A stretch of DNA of 64,000 nt from Varibaculum cambriense DSM 15806 (GCF_000420065.1 NZ_ATUF01000003.1:274997-338996); one strand, 5' to 3'; shown: positions 15,586-25,742, counted from the first letter of the stretch. Notes: generated from the letters alone by a model not told the origin. Program-made: numbers and translations.

Positions 15586-15718
15586 AAATAACGTTATTTC
15601 GTCCGCAGATCCTTATCTGCGGGATATCGATGTGGCTCTCAGCGAAAAATAGGGATTATTTCTATTAATTTTGGAAAAACAAAAGTAAGTTGCGCAAAAT
15701 ATAAACTAACAGTAATAA
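15586..15718 (+). promoter_or_regulatory. Operator-like palindrome and promoter candidate upstream of a peptide-binding protein gene
   Basis: A perfect 14-bp palindrome AAATAACGTTATTT lies at 15586-15599. It is followed by an 8-bp hairpin (CCGCAGAT / ATCTGCGG, 15603-15622) without a T-run. A possible promoter TTGCGC (15690-15695) - 17 bp - TAATAA (15713-15718) lies in the A/T-rich stretch before the gene at 15769. The palindrome is the size of a dimeric repressor site, but the regulator is unknown. Confidence 0.4.
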
Positions 15719-15768
15719 ATCAGTATTATTAAAGCTAATCGTTCCGGTTTTTAGAAAGGCATAAGACT

Positions 15769-17370
15769 ATGCGCAGTCGTTGGCTCCCTCTAGCGGTTCT
15801 GGCAGCAACCATCCTTACTACCGGAGGTCTGACCGCTTGTAGTAACAATGCCCCCACCGATGCAGTTGACCGGATCTCAATTAACGGGGAAGAACCGGCG
15901 CGCGGGCTCATCCCCGCAGCTGCCGACGACGATGCCGGAATAAAGATTATTGATTTGCTATTTGCTGGTTTAGTCACCTATGACCAGCAGGGAAAAGTAG
16001 TCAACGATGTGGCTCGGGAAATCACGGATTCTTCCGACCATAAAACCTGGACTATTCATTTAAATACTGATCGGAAATTCTCCGATGGAACCCCGGTACT
16101 GGCGAAGAATTTTGTGCGTGCCTGGAAAGCCTCGGCTGCGCAAAAATTGGGGGCTACCACGGCTTATGAAGCGATCGAGGGGGCAGAAGGCGATGGAACC
16201 GGTAACCTCAGCGGGGTCATGGCTAACGGTGACGACAAAATTACTATCAAGTTGAAACGTCCGGTGGCTGATTTTTCTAATCGCTTGGGGATTAATGGTT
16301 TTTATCCGCTACCCGATAGCGCTTTTGACAAACAGGGGAAAATAAAAAAAGGGTTTGGGCAAAAACCGGTAGGCAATGGCCCCTACACGCTTACTAACTG
16401 GGAGCCTTCCACTCAGATAATGCTCGATAAATCCACTACCTATCGCGGACCGCGCGAGGCACAAAACGCGGGACTGGAAGTAAAAATCTATGCAGATCTA
16501 TCGGCGGCCTACCAGGATCTCTTGGCTGGGAACCTAGATGTGCTTGATCAAATCCCGGACGGGGAACTTCCGAATTCTAAAAAGGATTTGGGGAACAGAC
16601 GCGCCAGCGCGGTGCAAGCTGGAATGCAAACCCTAGATATTGACTACCAGACGAAACATTTTTCGGGTGAAGAAGGCAAACTGCGGCGCCAGGCGATATC
16701 TCAAGCTATTAACCGGGAAGAAATCATTGAAACCATCTTTTACGGTACCCGCAAGGCCGCCACTGATTTCTTACCCCCACAAATCTTGGGGCATATCGCT
16801 GGGGGTGCCGAAAATAATAAGGTGCTGGAATTCGATGCCGTAGCTGCCAAACAAGCCTGGCAAGCTGCCGATAAGATCCATCCCTGGCAGGGGGAATTAA
16901 AAATCACCTATAACTCCAATGAATCTAATCAACCCTGGGTAGATGCAATTTGTAATCAATTATCAAATACCTTGGGGATTAAAGCGGTAGGCGATCCTAA
17001 ACCTGATTTCAAAACTATGATGGAAATGATGGATGAGCATGCCTTCTCCGGTCCTTTCCGAATGGGATGGTCTATGGGATATCCCTCTCCGAATAATCTA
17101 CTTGCTGGCCGTTACGTAAAAGGCGGTAATGGTAACAAAATGGGATACGACAATCCCGCATACGCGGAGCTACTTTCTAAGGCACAGGCGGCAGATACTC
17201 CTAAAGAGGCAGGCAAACTCTATGAACAGGCGCAAACTTTGCTGCTGGCAGATTTGCCTTCGATCCCACTGTGGTCTCCCGGCTCCAACATCGGATTTAG
17301 TCAGCATGTGGGCAAAGTGACTACAGATTGGAAAGGTGAGGTAGCTTTTCATAAAGTTACTAGAAAATAA
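15769..17370 (+). CDS. Oligopeptide ABC transporter substrate-binding lipoprotein (OppA-like)
   Basis: A family 5 solute-binding protein of 533 residues. A lipoprotein signal is clear: Arg-rich start, a hydrophobic stretch, then LTACSNN with the lipidated Cys at residue 24. Family landmarks include the WTIHLNTDRKFSDGTPVLAKNFVRAWK segment and the RRQAISQAINREEIIETIFYG region that lines the peptide pocket. It collects peptides outside the membrane for an Opp permease. No permease genes follow it directly. The nearest set, oppB-oppC-oppDF at 20964, has its own binding protein, so the two proteins may share that transporter with different specificities. Confidence 0.93.
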   Translation: MRSRWLPLAVLAATILTTGGLTACSNNAPTDAVDRISINGEEPARGLIPAAADDDAGIKIIDLLFAGLVTYDQQGKVVNDVAREITDSSDHKTWTIHLNTDRKFSDGTPVLAKNFVRAWKASAAQKLGATTAYEAIEGAEGDGTGNLSGVMANGDDKITIKLKRPVADFSNRLGINGFYPLPDSAFDKQGKIKKGFGQKPVGNGPYTLTNWEPSTQIMLDKSTTYRGPREAQNAGLEVKIYADLSAAYQDLLAGNLDVLDQIPDGELPNSKKDLGNRRASAVQAGMQTLDIDYQTKHFSGEEGKLRRQAISQAINREEIIETIFYGTRKAATDFLPPQILGHIAGGAENNKVLEFDAVAAKQAWQAADKIHPWQGELKITYNSNESNQPWVDAICNQLSNTLGIKAVGDPKPDFKTMMEMMDEHAFSGPFRMGWSMGYPSPNNLLAGRYVKGGNGNKMGYDNPAYAELLSKAQAADTPKEAGKLYEQAQTLLLADLPSIPLWSPGSNIGFSQHVGKVTTDWKGEVAFHKVTRK

Positions 17371-17387
17371 TCATCTCGGAGGATGTC

Positions 17388-18905
17388 GTGGCAAGTAGCG
17401 AAGTTTCTGATAGTAATCCCGGTTTTTCCCCGGCAGATAGTGCCCAGCTTCACCGCAAGCTAAAGGCACGACATCTCAATATGATCGCCATCGGAGGAGC
17501 GATCGGCACAGGGCTGTTTGTGGCCTCCGGCGGTACTATTACCGGAGCCGGTCCGGGGGGAGCCTTAGTTGCCTATGGTGCCATTGGCGTAATGGTGTTC
17601 TTCCTGATGCAATCGCTAGGGGAGATGGCTACTTACTGTCCCACTTCCGGGGCTTTTGAAGTTTTCGCTACCCGCTATGTATCCAAATCATTTGGTTTTG
17701 CCCAAGGGTGGAACTATTGGTACAACTGGGCAATCACCGTAGCGGCGGAGCTAGTTGCCGCTACTATCGTGATGCAATACTGGTTTCCAGAATCGGTGGT
17801 ACCGGCCTGGATATGGTCACTTTTATTCCTGGTAATCCTATTTGCTCTTAATGCCTTCACGGTTCGTGGTTTCGGCGAATCTGAGTTTTGGTTTGCCTCC
17901 ATCAAAGTAGTAACCGTGATTGTCTTCCTGGTGCTGGGATTGCTGATGGTGATAGGGATTCTAGGGGGAGAGTCTCCGGGATTTACCAACTTTACTCGGG
18001 GAGATGCCCCCTTCGTTAATGGGTTTTGGGGCATTATGGGGGTCTTTATGATCGCCGGATTCTCCTTCCAAGGTACCGAGATGATCGGGATAGCGGCCGG
18101 GGAAACCCAAGATCCGGAAACTAATGTTCCCCGGGCTACTAGGGCGGTATTTGTGCGGATTCTGCTGTTCTATATCGGCGCGATCGCGGTGATTGCCTTC
18201 CTGATTCCCTATTCGGATCCCGCCCTCTTACAGGGAGCGAGCGCCGATTCTGATACTGCCCAAGGCTTTACCGAGGCCGTTACCAAGTCTCCCTTTACTT
18301 TGCTTTTTGAACGAGCTGGGGTAGCGATTGCAGCGGGAGTAATGAACGCGGTCATCTTAACCTCAATTCTGTCTGCCGGTAACTCCGGAATGTATGTGGC
18401 CACCCGGATGCTCTATTCCCTGGCCAAAGAAAAGAAAGCACCGGCGATTTTTGCTCGGCTGACCGGTCACGGCGTACCTCTAATGGCACTAGTGGCTACC
18501 AGTTTGGTAGGCGCACTTTGCTTCGCCACCTCGCGCGTAGGTACCGGTCAGGTCTATGTATGGTTGGTGAATGCTTCCGGGCTTGCAGGCTTTATTACCT
18601 GGATGGGAATCGCCTGGTCTCATTACTGTTTCCGGCGCGCCTATAAAGCCCAGGGAAAATCGGTAAAGGATCTGCCTTACAAGGCAAGTTTCTATCCCGC
18701 AGGGCCGATAATTGCCCTGATAATGTGCGCGGTAGTGATAGTTGGTCAGTCTTTGGATGTGATTAGCGGGGAAGCCTCGGTGATGGACTTCCTAGCGGTT
18801 TATATCGGGCTACTGTTCTTCTTGGCGCTATGGGGAGGGCATAAACTAGTTACCCGCGCCCCGGCCGTAAAACCGGAAGAAGCCGATCTTTCCCGTCATA
18901 TCTAG
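17388..18905 (+). CDS. lysP: Amino-acid permease, LysP-like (APC superfamily)
   Basis: A proton-coupled amino-acid importer of 505 residues with about 12 membrane helices. The start of the first helix, RHLNMIAIGGAIGTGLFVASG, and FGFAQGWNYWYNW and RGFGESEFWFASIKV are characteristic of the lysine permease branch. The GTG start follows GGAGGA at a normal distance. It sits 17 bp after the first OppA-like gene, so the two are probably cotranscribed. Lysine as substrate is inferred from family resemblance; other basic amino acids or histidine are possible. Confidence 0.88.
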   Translation: MASSEVSDSNPGFSPADSAQLHRKLKARHLNMIAIGGAIGTGLFVASGGTITGAGPGGALVAYGAIGVMVFFLMQSLGEMATYCPTSGAFEVFATRYVSKSFGFAQGWNYWYNWAITVAAELVAATIVMQYWFPESVVPAWIWSLLFLVILFALNAFTVRGFGESEFWFASIKVVTVIVFLVLGLLMVIGILGGESPGFTNFTRGDAPFVNGFWGIMGVFMIAGFSFQGTEMIGIAAGETQDPETNVPRATRAVFVRILLFYIGAIAVIAFLIPYSDPALLQGASADSDTAQGFTEAVTKSPFTLLFERAGVAIAAGVMNAVILTSILSAGNSGMYVATRMLYSLAKEKKAPAIFARLTGHGVPLMALVATSLVGALCFATSRVGTGQVYVWLVNASGLAGFITWMGIAWSHYCFRRAYKAQGKSVKDLPYKASFYPAGPIIALIMCAVVIVGQSLDVISGEASVMDFLAVYIGLLFFLALWGGHKLVTRAPAVKPEEADLSRHI

Positions 18906-19055
18906 TATCTAGCTGGCGCTATTGCTTCACAGCCAAGGACAACCAGGCGTGAAGAGTACTGAACAAACCCCGAAAAATAGCTGTCGACATCCTGAGTAGT
19001 CGGTATCCTACCAGTTATCGCTTCCTCAAAGCCAAGTCGAGAAAATCTTGGGATT

Positions 19056-19086
19056 TTGTAAAAACTATAACTAGAAATGCTATATT
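19056..19086 (+). promoter_or_regulatory. Candidate promoter for the second OppA-like gene
   Basis: TTGTAA (19056-19061) and TATATT (19081-19086) are separated by 19 bp, slightly long, inside an A/T-rich stretch of the 253-bp gap after the permease gene. The gene start at GTG 19159 is 73 bp further on. The rest of the gap shows no gene and no obvious terminator. Confidence 0.4.
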
Positions 19087-19158
19087 AGCTGTGATCGTGT
19101 CAACAATTTTGCTGATACATCAGCTTTAACAATGTAAGCAACAAGCTTGGAGGCAATA

Positions 19159-20817
19159 GTGAAACGACGGGGCGCATTGGCCCTTGCATCTGCACTTGCT
19201 CTTTCCCTCGGGCTCGCCGGCTGTTCAAATGGGGCTGGCGACTCTTCCGCAGCTAAGGCAGATGACAAAGGGATTATTACTGTAAACACCGTAGAACCGC
19301 AGAATCCCCTGATTCCTACTTCTACCAATGAAACCGGTGGCGGTAGGGTTCTGGACGCGCTGTTCTCTGGCCTGGTCTATTACGAGCCTAAGACGGGAGA
19401 AGCGAAGAACGAGCTGGCCGAATCTATTGAGTCTAAAGACCAAGTAGTTTGGACCATTAAACTCAAGAAGGACGCTAAGTTCTCCGATGGTTCGCCCATT
19501 AAGGCCGATAACTACATCAAGGCCTGGAACTACGGGGCAAACCCGAAGAACGCGCAAATGGCTTCCTCTTTCTTCGAGATTATTAAGGGCTTTACCCCTG
19601 GTCCGGAAGAAGAAGGAGCCGCGGCACCTGATGTTCCGGAATTGGCCGGCCTGAAGAAGATCGACGATTACACGTTCGAAGTAACTCTTAACCAGCCGAC
19701 TTCTGACTTTGCACTACGTTTGGGCTACTCTGCCTATGCGCCGCTACCGGATGTAGCTTTCAAAGATATGAAAGCCTTCGGTCAGAACCCGACTGCCACC
19801 CCCGGTCCCTACACTCTAAAGGACAAGGGCTGGCACCACAATGAATCTATTGAACTGGTAAAGAACGACAAGTACTCTGGCCCGCGGGAAGCTAAGAACG
19901 GTGGGCTCACTTTCAAGATTTACACCAAGTCTGATGCAGCCTATGCCGATGTGCAGTCTGGTCAGCTGGATGTACTCGATGATGTTCCAGCTGCCTCTAT
20001 GAGCACCTTCCAGTCTGATTTCCCGGATTCTCACGCCAATATTCCGGTAGCTATTTTCCAGTCCTTCACGATCCCGGATCGCCTTAAGCACTTTGGGATG
20101 GATGAGGAAGGCCGCCTGCGTCGGCAAGCGCTCTCCTACGCCATCGATCGCGAAAGCATCTGTGAGAAGATCTTCCAGAAGACTCGGGTACCGGCGAAAG
20201 ATTTCACCTCTCCGGCCATGCCTAACTACGACAAAGTTATGAAGCAGGTTAAAGGTGCGGAAGTCTTGAAGTTCGATAAAGCTAAAGCCAAAGAACTGTG
20301 GGCGAAAGCTGATGCTATTTCCAAGTTCGACGGCAAGTTCACCATCGGCTATAACTCGGACTCGTCCCACAAAGACTGGGTAGACGCGGTTACCAACCAG
20401 CTCAAGACCAACTTGGGAATCGATGCAGTTGGCGATCCTTACCCGGACTTCAAGGGATTGCGCGATGCCATTACCCAGGAAACTATCAAGGGTGCTTTCC
20501 GCTCTGGTTGGCAAGCGGACTACCCGGGGATGAGTAACTTCTTGGAGCCCCTATACTCTAAGAACGGTAACTCTAATGATGGTAAGTACGACAACGCGCA
20601 ATTCAACCAGTTGATGACGGACATTGCGAAGCTGCCGGTTGGCGAGGAGCAGGACAAGAAGTTTGCGGAAGCGCAATCGATTCTGTTCACCGATCTGCCC
20701 GCTATCCCGCTGTGGTACTCCAATGTTCTAGGTGTTTGGAATAAAGACAATGTTTCGAACGTTGCCTTTAACTGGAAGAGTGAACCGGTTTACTACCAGA
20801 TCACTAAGAACGCCTAA
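19159..20817 (+). CDS. oppA: Oligopeptide ABC transporter substrate-binding lipoprotein (OppA)
   Basis: 552 residues, family 5 solute-binding protein and a paralogue of the one at 15769 (shared WTIKLKKDAKFSDG, RLRRQALSYAIDRE and the GWQADYPGMSNFLEPLY type end). The lipoprotein signal ends LGLAGCSNG. The GTG start is fixed by GGAGG at 19149-19153; a longer TTG frame at 19147 overlaps that site and is rejected. The reading frame is richer in strongly used codons (AAG, AAC, GAC) than most neighbours, which suggests high expression. A terminator separates it from oppB, a common device to make more binding protein than permease. Confidence 0.94.
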   Translation: MKRRGALALASALALSLGLAGCSNGAGDSSAAKADDKGIITVNTVEPQNPLIPTSTNETGGGRVLDALFSGLVYYEPKTGEAKNELAESIESKDQVVWTIKLKKDAKFSDGSPIKADNYIKAWNYGANPKNAQMASSFFEIIKGFTPGPEEEGAAAPDVPELAGLKKIDDYTFEVTLNQPTSDFALRLGYSAYAPLPDVAFKDMKAFGQNPTATPGPYTLKDKGWHHNESIELVKNDKYSGPREAKNGGLTFKIYTKSDAAYADVQSGQLDVLDDVPAASMSTFQSDFPDSHANIPVAIFQSFTIPDRLKHFGMDEEGRLRRQALSYAIDRESICEKIFQKTRVPAKDFTSPAMPNYDKVMKQVKGAEVLKFDKAKAKELWAKADAISKFDGKFTIGYNSDSSHKDWVDAVTNQLKTNLGIDAVGDPYPDFKGLRDAITQETIKGAFRSGWQADYPGMSNFLEPLYSKNGNSNDGKYDNAQFNQLMTDIAKLPVGEEQDKKFAEAQSILFTDLPAIPLWYSNVLGVWNKDNVSNVAFNWKSEPVYYQITKNA

Positions 20818-20856
20818 AGATAGCGAGAAATAACAATCCTGCAATAAAAGCAGGCT

Positions 20857-20909
20857 CGGAGGCGGGTCTGAAGGTAGCAAAATGCCTTTTGACCCGCCTC
20901 CGGTTTTTT
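20857..20909 (+). terminator. Terminator/attenuator between oppA and oppB
   Basis: A 12-bp perfect stem (CGGAGGCGGGTC 20857-20868 with its complement 20891-20902) is followed by TTTTTT (20904-20909). It lies between genes of one transporter in the same direction, so it probably lets only part of the transcripts continue into oppB. Confidence 0.8.
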
Positions 20910-20963
20910 CTGGACGCTTTAACGCGATAGGGTTTAACACAGCTTATAGTCAAGGAGAGACCT

Positions 20964-21890
20964 ATGCTCAGATACATAGGGCATCGTCTACTACAGATGA
21001 TCCCGGTATTTTTCGGGGCAACGTTACTGATTTTCGCCATGGTGTATGCCATGCCGGGTGATCCGGTGCAGGCACTGGGTGGAGATAAGGGATTGCCCCC
21101 CTCGGTAGCCGCACAGATACGCGCGGAATACAACCTGGATAAACCGCTGTGGATGCAGTACCTGCTGTATCTAAAAGGAATCGTCACCCTAGATTTCGGA
21201 AAGACCTTCTCCGGAAGGGAAGTTACGGAAGTAATGGCTAATGCCTTTCCGGTAACTATCAAACTGGCTTTTATGGCGATTATTTTCGAGGCGGTAATCG
21301 GGATTTTCTTCGGGTTTTTCGCCGGACTCAAAAAGGGCAAAATTTTTGACTCCACCGTGCTAGTAATTTCCCTAGTAGTAATCGCGGTTCCGACTTTCGT
21401 TATCGGTTTCTTGCTGCAGTTCCTACTCGGGGTGAAGCTTGCTTGGTTGCCTACGACTGTCGGGGCAAACGTTAGTTTCCAGTCCTTGCTGATGCCAGCG
21501 CTGGTGCTGGGAGCAGTTTCTTGTGCCTACGTCATCCGGCTAACCCGGCAAGAAGTTTCAGAGAATTTGACCGCCGACTTCGTGCGTACTGCCCGGGCCA
21601 AGGGGATTCCCGAATCTCGGGTAATGACCCACCATGTGCTGCGGAACTCGCTGATTCCAGTGGCTACCTTCCTAGGGGGCGACCTAGGAGCCTTGATGAC
21701 GGGTGCGATTGTTACTGAAGGTATCTTCGCGATTAACGGCGTGGGCGGTACTCTTTACCAAGCTATTTTACGTGGTGAAGCCGCGACCGTAGTTTCGATC
21801 ACTACCGTGCTGGTGCTGGTCTATATCGTCGCTAACCTGCTAGTAGACCTGTTATACGCTGTACTAGACCCGAGGATTCGCTATGAGTAA
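20964..21890 (+). CDS. oppB: Oligopeptide ABC transporter permease OppB
   Basis: 308 residues with the opening YIGHRLLQMIPVFFGATLLIFAM, about six membrane helices, and the inner-membrane coupling loop VRTARAKGIPESRVMTHHVLRNSLIPV, which docks on the ATPase. It forms the transmembrane channel together with OppC. The ATG start follows AAGGAGAG. Its end overlaps oppC by eight bases, showing translational coupling. Confidence 0.95.
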   Translation: MLRYIGHRLLQMIPVFFGATLLIFAMVYAMPGDPVQALGGDKGLPPSVAAQIRAEYNLDKPLWMQYLLYLKGIVTLDFGKTFSGREVTEVMANAFPVTIKLAFMAIIFEAVIGIFFGFFAGLKKGKIFDSTVLVISLVVIAVPTFVIGFLLQFLLGVKLAWLPTTVGANVSFQSLLMPALVLGAVSCAYVIRLTRQEVSENLTADFVRTARAKGIPESRVMTHHVLRNSLIPVATFLGGDLGALMTGAIVTEGIFAINGVGGTLYQAILRGEAATVVSITTVLVLVYIVANLLVDLLYAVLDPRIRYE

Positions 21891-22830
21891 CCAACTACTT
21901 CCCGGACAAAAACATTTCGTTAACCAGGTCGATGAAACCGGCCTGGGGGCAGTCGATGCCGTAGCCGACGAATCGGCGCCCTCCTCGGTGTGGGGAGAAG
22001 CCTGGAAACAGTTGCGTCGTCGCCCCCTCTTTTGGGTGGCGTTGGTGATTATCACCCTGGCAGTGCTGATGGCCGTGGTACCCCAGCTGTTTACCTCCCA
22101 AGACCCCACCTATTGCACCCTGGAAAACTCCCTGGATGGCCCTACTAAAGGCCACGTTTTCGGTTTTGATAAACAGGGATGCGACCTGTATTCCCGGATT
22201 ATTTACGGAGCCCGTGCTTCGATCGCAGTAGGGATTTTCTCTACTCTAACTGCCACGATTATCGGAGTAATTTTCGGGGCTTTGGCGGGGTATTTCGGGG
22301 GAATCCTAGACGCGATTCTTTCGCGGATCGTGGATATTTTCTTCGCCATCCCCATGGTGCTAGCGGCCATTGTGATTATGCAAATGTTTAAGGAACACCG
22401 CTCTATCTGGATGGTAGTGATCGTGCTGGGTGTCTTCGGATGGACCCAAATCGCTCGTATCACTCGCGGAGCGGTGCTTTCGATTAAGAACGAGGAATAC
22501 GTAACTGCAGCACGTACCCTAGGGGTATCTAATATTCGGATTCTGCTGCGGCATATTTTGCCGAATGCGGCGGCTCCGGTGATTGTTTATGCCACCGTGG
22601 CGCTGGGAACCTTTATCGTGGCGGAAGCAACCCTATCCTTTATGGGGATTGGTTTGCCTTCCTCCATCGTTTCTTGGGGTGGGGACATCTCTACTGCCCA
22701 GCAGCAACTGCGCACCGCTCCTATGGTGTTGTTCTTGCCTTCGATTGCCTTGGCGCTTACGGTATTGAGCTTCATCATGATGGGCGACGTAATCCGTGAC
22801 GCGCTCGACCCGAACCAGAGGAAACATTAA
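21883..22830 (+). CDS. oppC: Oligopeptide ABC transporter permease OppC
   Basis: 315 residues, with an N-terminal cytoplasmic segment before the first helix as usual for OppC, the characteristic LFTSQDPTYC region, about six helices and the coupling loop YVTAARTLGVSNIRILLRH. It partners OppB. It is followed two bases later by the fused ATPase gene, so oppB-oppC-oppDF are one transcription unit. Confidence 0.95.
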   Translation: MSNQLLPGQKHFVNQVDETGLGAVDAVADESAPSSVWGEAWKQLRRRPLFWVALVIITLAVLMAVVPQLFTSQDPTYCTLENSLDGPTKGHVFGFDKQGCDLYSRIIYGARASIAVGIFSTLTATIIGVIFGALAGYFGGILDAILSRIVDIFFAIPMVLAAIVIMQMFKEHRSIWMVVIVLGVFGWTQIARITRGAVLSIKNEEYVTAARTLGVSNIRILLRHILPNAAAPVIVYATVALGTFIVAEATLSFMGIGLPSSIVSWGGDISTAQQQLRTAPMVLFLPSIALALTVLSFIMMGDVIRDALDPNQRKH

Positions 22831-22832
22831 TC

Positions 22833-24698
22833 GTGAATCAAAATAACCAAAAGGATCAGATTATGGCAGCTGACTCGGATCAGAATGATGCCGTCAGCAA
22901 GGCGGTGGCAGGTAGTGAGAATGCTACCCCCGAGCCGTTACTGGAAGTAAAAGACTTAGAAGTTACTTTCCAGTCCACTACCGGGGTGGTTCCGGCGGTA
23001 CGTAAAGCTAATCTCACTCTCTATCGCGGGCAGACCGTGGCGATTGTAGGGGAGTCCGGTTCCGGTAAATCCACCTTGGCTATGTCAATAATCGGCCTGT
23101 TGCCCGGTACCGGAAAAGTTGCCGGCGGATCCATTAAATTTGATGGACGGGAACTAACTACTCTCACTGAGAAAGAGATGCAACAGGTGAGGGGAGCCCA
23201 GATTGGGATGGTACCGCAAGATCCCATGTCGAACCTGAATCCCGTTTGGAAAATTGGTTCCCAGGTAGCCGAGGCGCTGAAGTATAACGAGGCCACTAAA
23301 GGCGGAAACATCCATGAACAGGCCATGAAAGCCTTATCGGATGCCGGCCTGCCTGATGCGGAGGCACGTTCTAAACAGTATCCGCACGAGTTTTCCGGGG
23401 GGATGCGTCAGCGTGCGCTGATTGCCATCGGTTTAGCGGCCGGACCACAGCTGCTAATCGCTGATGAACCCACGAGTGCGCTGGATGTAACCGTGCAACG
23501 GCGGATCCTAGATCACTTGGAAAAAGAAACCCAAGAGCTGGGGACCTCCACTTTGTTTATTACCCACGACTTGGGGCTGGCGGCGGAGCGTGCCTCCCAC
23601 CTGGTAGTTATGCACCGGGGACGGGTAGTAGAGTCAGGACCTGCCCGGGAAATCTTGAACGATCCCCGCCATCCCTATACCCAGCGTTTGGTAAATGCAG
23701 CGCCTTCGCTGGCGTCTCAGCGGATCGAAATCAATTATTCTCCTGCCGAGGACGAGGCCACCAGCGGTACTATTGACTCGCGTACTTCTGCAGATGTAAA
23801 TCTGGCGGTGGCGGCGGCCAAAGGCTCCGGGCAGAAAGTTATGGGCACCAATGTTTTGGGAGAGCCCTTAGAAAAACATCTGGGCGAAGAAGTCATCCGC
23901 GTAGAGCACTTGGTTAAAGAGTTCGAAATCCGCGGACAAAAGGGTAAGAAAAAGAGTTTCCGGGCGGTCGACGACGTTTCCTTCCAGGTGCGACGCGGCT
24001 CTACTTTGGCTTTGGTAGGGGAATCTGGTTCCGGTAAATCCACCGTTGCCAATATGATCCTTAATCTGCTTGATCCCACTTCTGGCAAGGTTTATTACGA
24101 GGGTATCGACCTGTCGACTTTGCATCGCAAACAATTATTTGCGCTTTGCCGCAAAATGCAGGTGGTTTTCCAGAACCCTTACGGATCTTTGGATCCTATG
24201 TTCTCGGTCTATCGCTGTATCGAGGAACCGTTGCGTACTCACCATATCGGTGACCGAGCTAAGCGAGAAAAGCGGGTCGCAGATTTGTTGGATATGGTGG
24301 CGCTACCGCGCAGCGCTATGCGGCGTTTCCCGAACGAGTTGTCGGGTGGTCAGCGGCAAAGGGTGGCAATCGCGCGTGCCCTCGCTCTGCGTCCCGAACT
24401 GGTAGTGCTAGACGAAGCAGTATCTGCCTTGGATGTGCTGGTGCAAGATCAGATTCTGCATCTGCTTAACGAACTGCAAGGCCGGCTGGGGCTGACCTAT
24501 CTGTTCATTACTCACGACTTGGCGGTGGTGCGTGAAAACGCTGACGATATCGCGGTGATGGAACAGGGCAAACTGGTCGAATACGGCAAAGCTGACGATA
24601 TTTTCGCCAATCCGCAAAAAGAATACACCCGCGAACTTATCGATGCGGTTCCCGGTGGGGACTTGCTGAAAGCGCGTACCGGTTACCAGGCCGGCTAA
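22833..24698 (+). CDS. oppDF: Oligopeptide ABC transporter, fused ATP-binding protein OppD-OppF
   Basis: 621 residues containing two complete ABC ATPases in one chain. The first has Walker [10 protein letters not shown], signature FSGGMRQRA and Walker [13 protein letters not shown]. The second has [18 protein letters not shown] and [12 protein letters not shown]. Each is followed by the oligopeptide-type C-terminal extension ([13 protein letters not shown] in the first). OppD and OppF are usually separate; the fused form occurs in several actinobacteria. In the second Walker B the usual Pro-Thr after Glu reads Ala-Val, leaving the catalytic Glu intact. Start GTG 22833, or ATG 22863 with AAGGA upstream, cannot be settled. 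Confidence 0.94.
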   Translation: MNQNNQKDQIMAADSDQNDAVSKAVAGSENATPEPLLEVKDLEVTFQSTTGVVPAVRKANLTLYRGQTVAIVGESGSGKSTLAMSIIGLLPGTGKVAGGSIKFDGRELTTLTEKEMQQVRGAQIGMVPQDPMSNLNPVWKIGSQVAEALKYNEATKGGNIHEQAMKALSDAGLPDAEARSKQYPHEFSGGMRQRALIAIGLAAGPQLLIADEPTSALDVTVQRRILDHLEKETQELGTSTLFITHDLGLAAERASHLVVMHRGRVVESGPAREILNDPRHPYTQRLVNAAPSLASQRIEINYSPAEDEATSGTIDSRTSADVNLAVAAAKGSGQKVMGTNVLGEPLEKHLGEEVIRVEHLVKEFEIRGQKGKKKSFRAVDDVSFQVRRGSTLALVGESGSGKSTVANMILNLLDPTSGKVYYEGIDLSTLHRKQLFALCRKMQVVFQNPYGSLDPMFSVYRCIEEPLRTHHIGDRAKREKRVADLLDMVALPRSAMRRFPNELSGGQRQRVAIARALALRPELVVLDEAVSALDVLVQDQILHLLNELQGRLGLTYLFITHDLAVVRENADDIAVMEQGKLVEYGKADDIFANPQKEYTRELIDAVPGGDLLKARTGYQAG

Positions 24699-24703
24699 TC
24701 TGT

Positions 24704-24746
24704 CCTTTTCTTCCCAGTTTCTGGCAAAGAAACCGGGAGGAAAAGG
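24704..24746. other. Strong hairpin after oppDF without a T-run
   Basis: A 19-bp stem with one wobble and one mismatch (24704-24722 with 24728-24746, loop GGCAA) begins just after the oppDF stop. No U-tract follows, so it is not a classical terminator. It may protect the 3' end of the opp transcript or act with Rho. Confidence 0.5.
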
Positions 24747-24890
24747 AAAGTGTCGGGCGTTTTATACCCAAAAGCCGGGATTTCCAAAATATTTTGCACT
24801 CTGAGATGAGAATGAGCGTTTAAAAGGATCTGCCAGGCGCTCTGTTAAACTCTAGGTGTCTTGCAGGTTGGCTCGAGAGAAAGATTCCAA

Positions 24891-25697
24891 ATGAAGTTGA
24901 AGAAAACGCTGCTAATGCTAACCAGTCTGGTGCTGGCGCTATCGCTTTCTGGATGTGCAGGAGGCTCGGGCGCCGCAGATGCTGGCAAAGCTAAGGGTGA
25001 TGACTTTACGGTAGGCTTCGATGCCAACTTCCCGCCCTATGGATATAAAGACAAAAGCGGAGAGTATGTAGGTTTCGACTTGGATCTGGCAGCCGAAGTT
25101 GCTAAACGTAACGGCTGGAAACTGCAAAAGCGGGCTATTGATTGGGATTCCAAAGATATGGAGCTCAAGTCGGGCACTATCGACTGCATCTGGAATGGTT
25201 TCACTATGAACGGGCGGGAAAAACAATACACTTTCTCTAAGCCCTACGTAGATAACTCGATTGTGTTCGTTACTAAAGCCGGATCGGGGATTAAGTCCCT
25301 GGCAGACTTGAAAGATAAAACCGTGTTGGTACAGGTAGATTCCTCGGGGCTGGCCGCGCTGCAGGATAAGGAAAACACGGATTTAGTTTCCAGCTTCAAA
25401 GAAATGACCCAGGTTCCGGACTACAATAACGCGTTTATGACCCTGGAGGCCGGCGCAGCTGATGCGGTTGCGGTTGATATTGGAGTAGCTGACTACCAGT
25501 TGTCTCAGCGCGGAAAAGACAAGTTCGAAATTATGGATCCGCCTTTCCACACCGAGCAGTACGGTATCGGTTTCAAGAAGGGGAACCAGGCTTTGCGTGA
25601 CCAGGTACAAAAGACTCTGGACGAGATGAAAAAGGACGGTACTTTCCTCAAGATCGCGAAGAAGTATAAATTAGAAACATCGATCGTCGCTAAGTAG
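24891..25697 (+). CDS. Polar amino-acid ABC transporter substrate-binding lipoprotein
   Basis: A family 3 solute-binding protein of 268 residues. The lipoprotein signal MKLKKTLLMLTSLVLALSL ends at SGCAGG. Family landmarks are FPPYGYKDKSGEYVGFDLDLA, the NGREKQYTFSKPY segment that closes over the amino acid, and YGIGFKKGNQALRDQV near the end. The start chosen is ATG 24891, because the longer TTG frame puts charged residues before the signal peptide. It heads an operon with a permease and an ATPase. The substrate (glutamine, arginine, cystine or similar) cannot be told from sequence alone. Confidence 0.93.
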   Translation: MKLKKTLLMLTSLVLALSLSGCAGGSGAADAGKAKGDDFTVGFDANFPPYGYKDKSGEYVGFDLDLAAEVAKRNGWKLQKRAIDWDSKDMELKSGTIDCIWNGFTMNGREKQYTFSKPYVDNSIVFVTKAGSGIKSLADLKDKTVLVQVDSSGLAALQDKENTDLVSSFKEMTQVPDYNNAFMTLEAGAADAVAVDIGVADYQLSQRGKDKFEIMDPPFHTEQYGIGFKKGNQALRDQVQKTLDEMKKDGTFLKIAKKYKLETSIVAK

Positions 25698-25742
25698 TTT
25701 CCTGCGCGAAATTCTAAACGCTAACGCAGGGAGTTATGGGTA

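Noticed and set aside
15603..15622. Hairpin after the DUF885 gene as a terminator
   Set aside because: The 8-bp stem has no T-run after it, so I list it only inside the regulatory region.
19816..20514. 232-codon frame opposite the oppA gene
   Set aside because: Antisense shadow; the sense frame is a complete solute-binding protein with lipoprotein signal.
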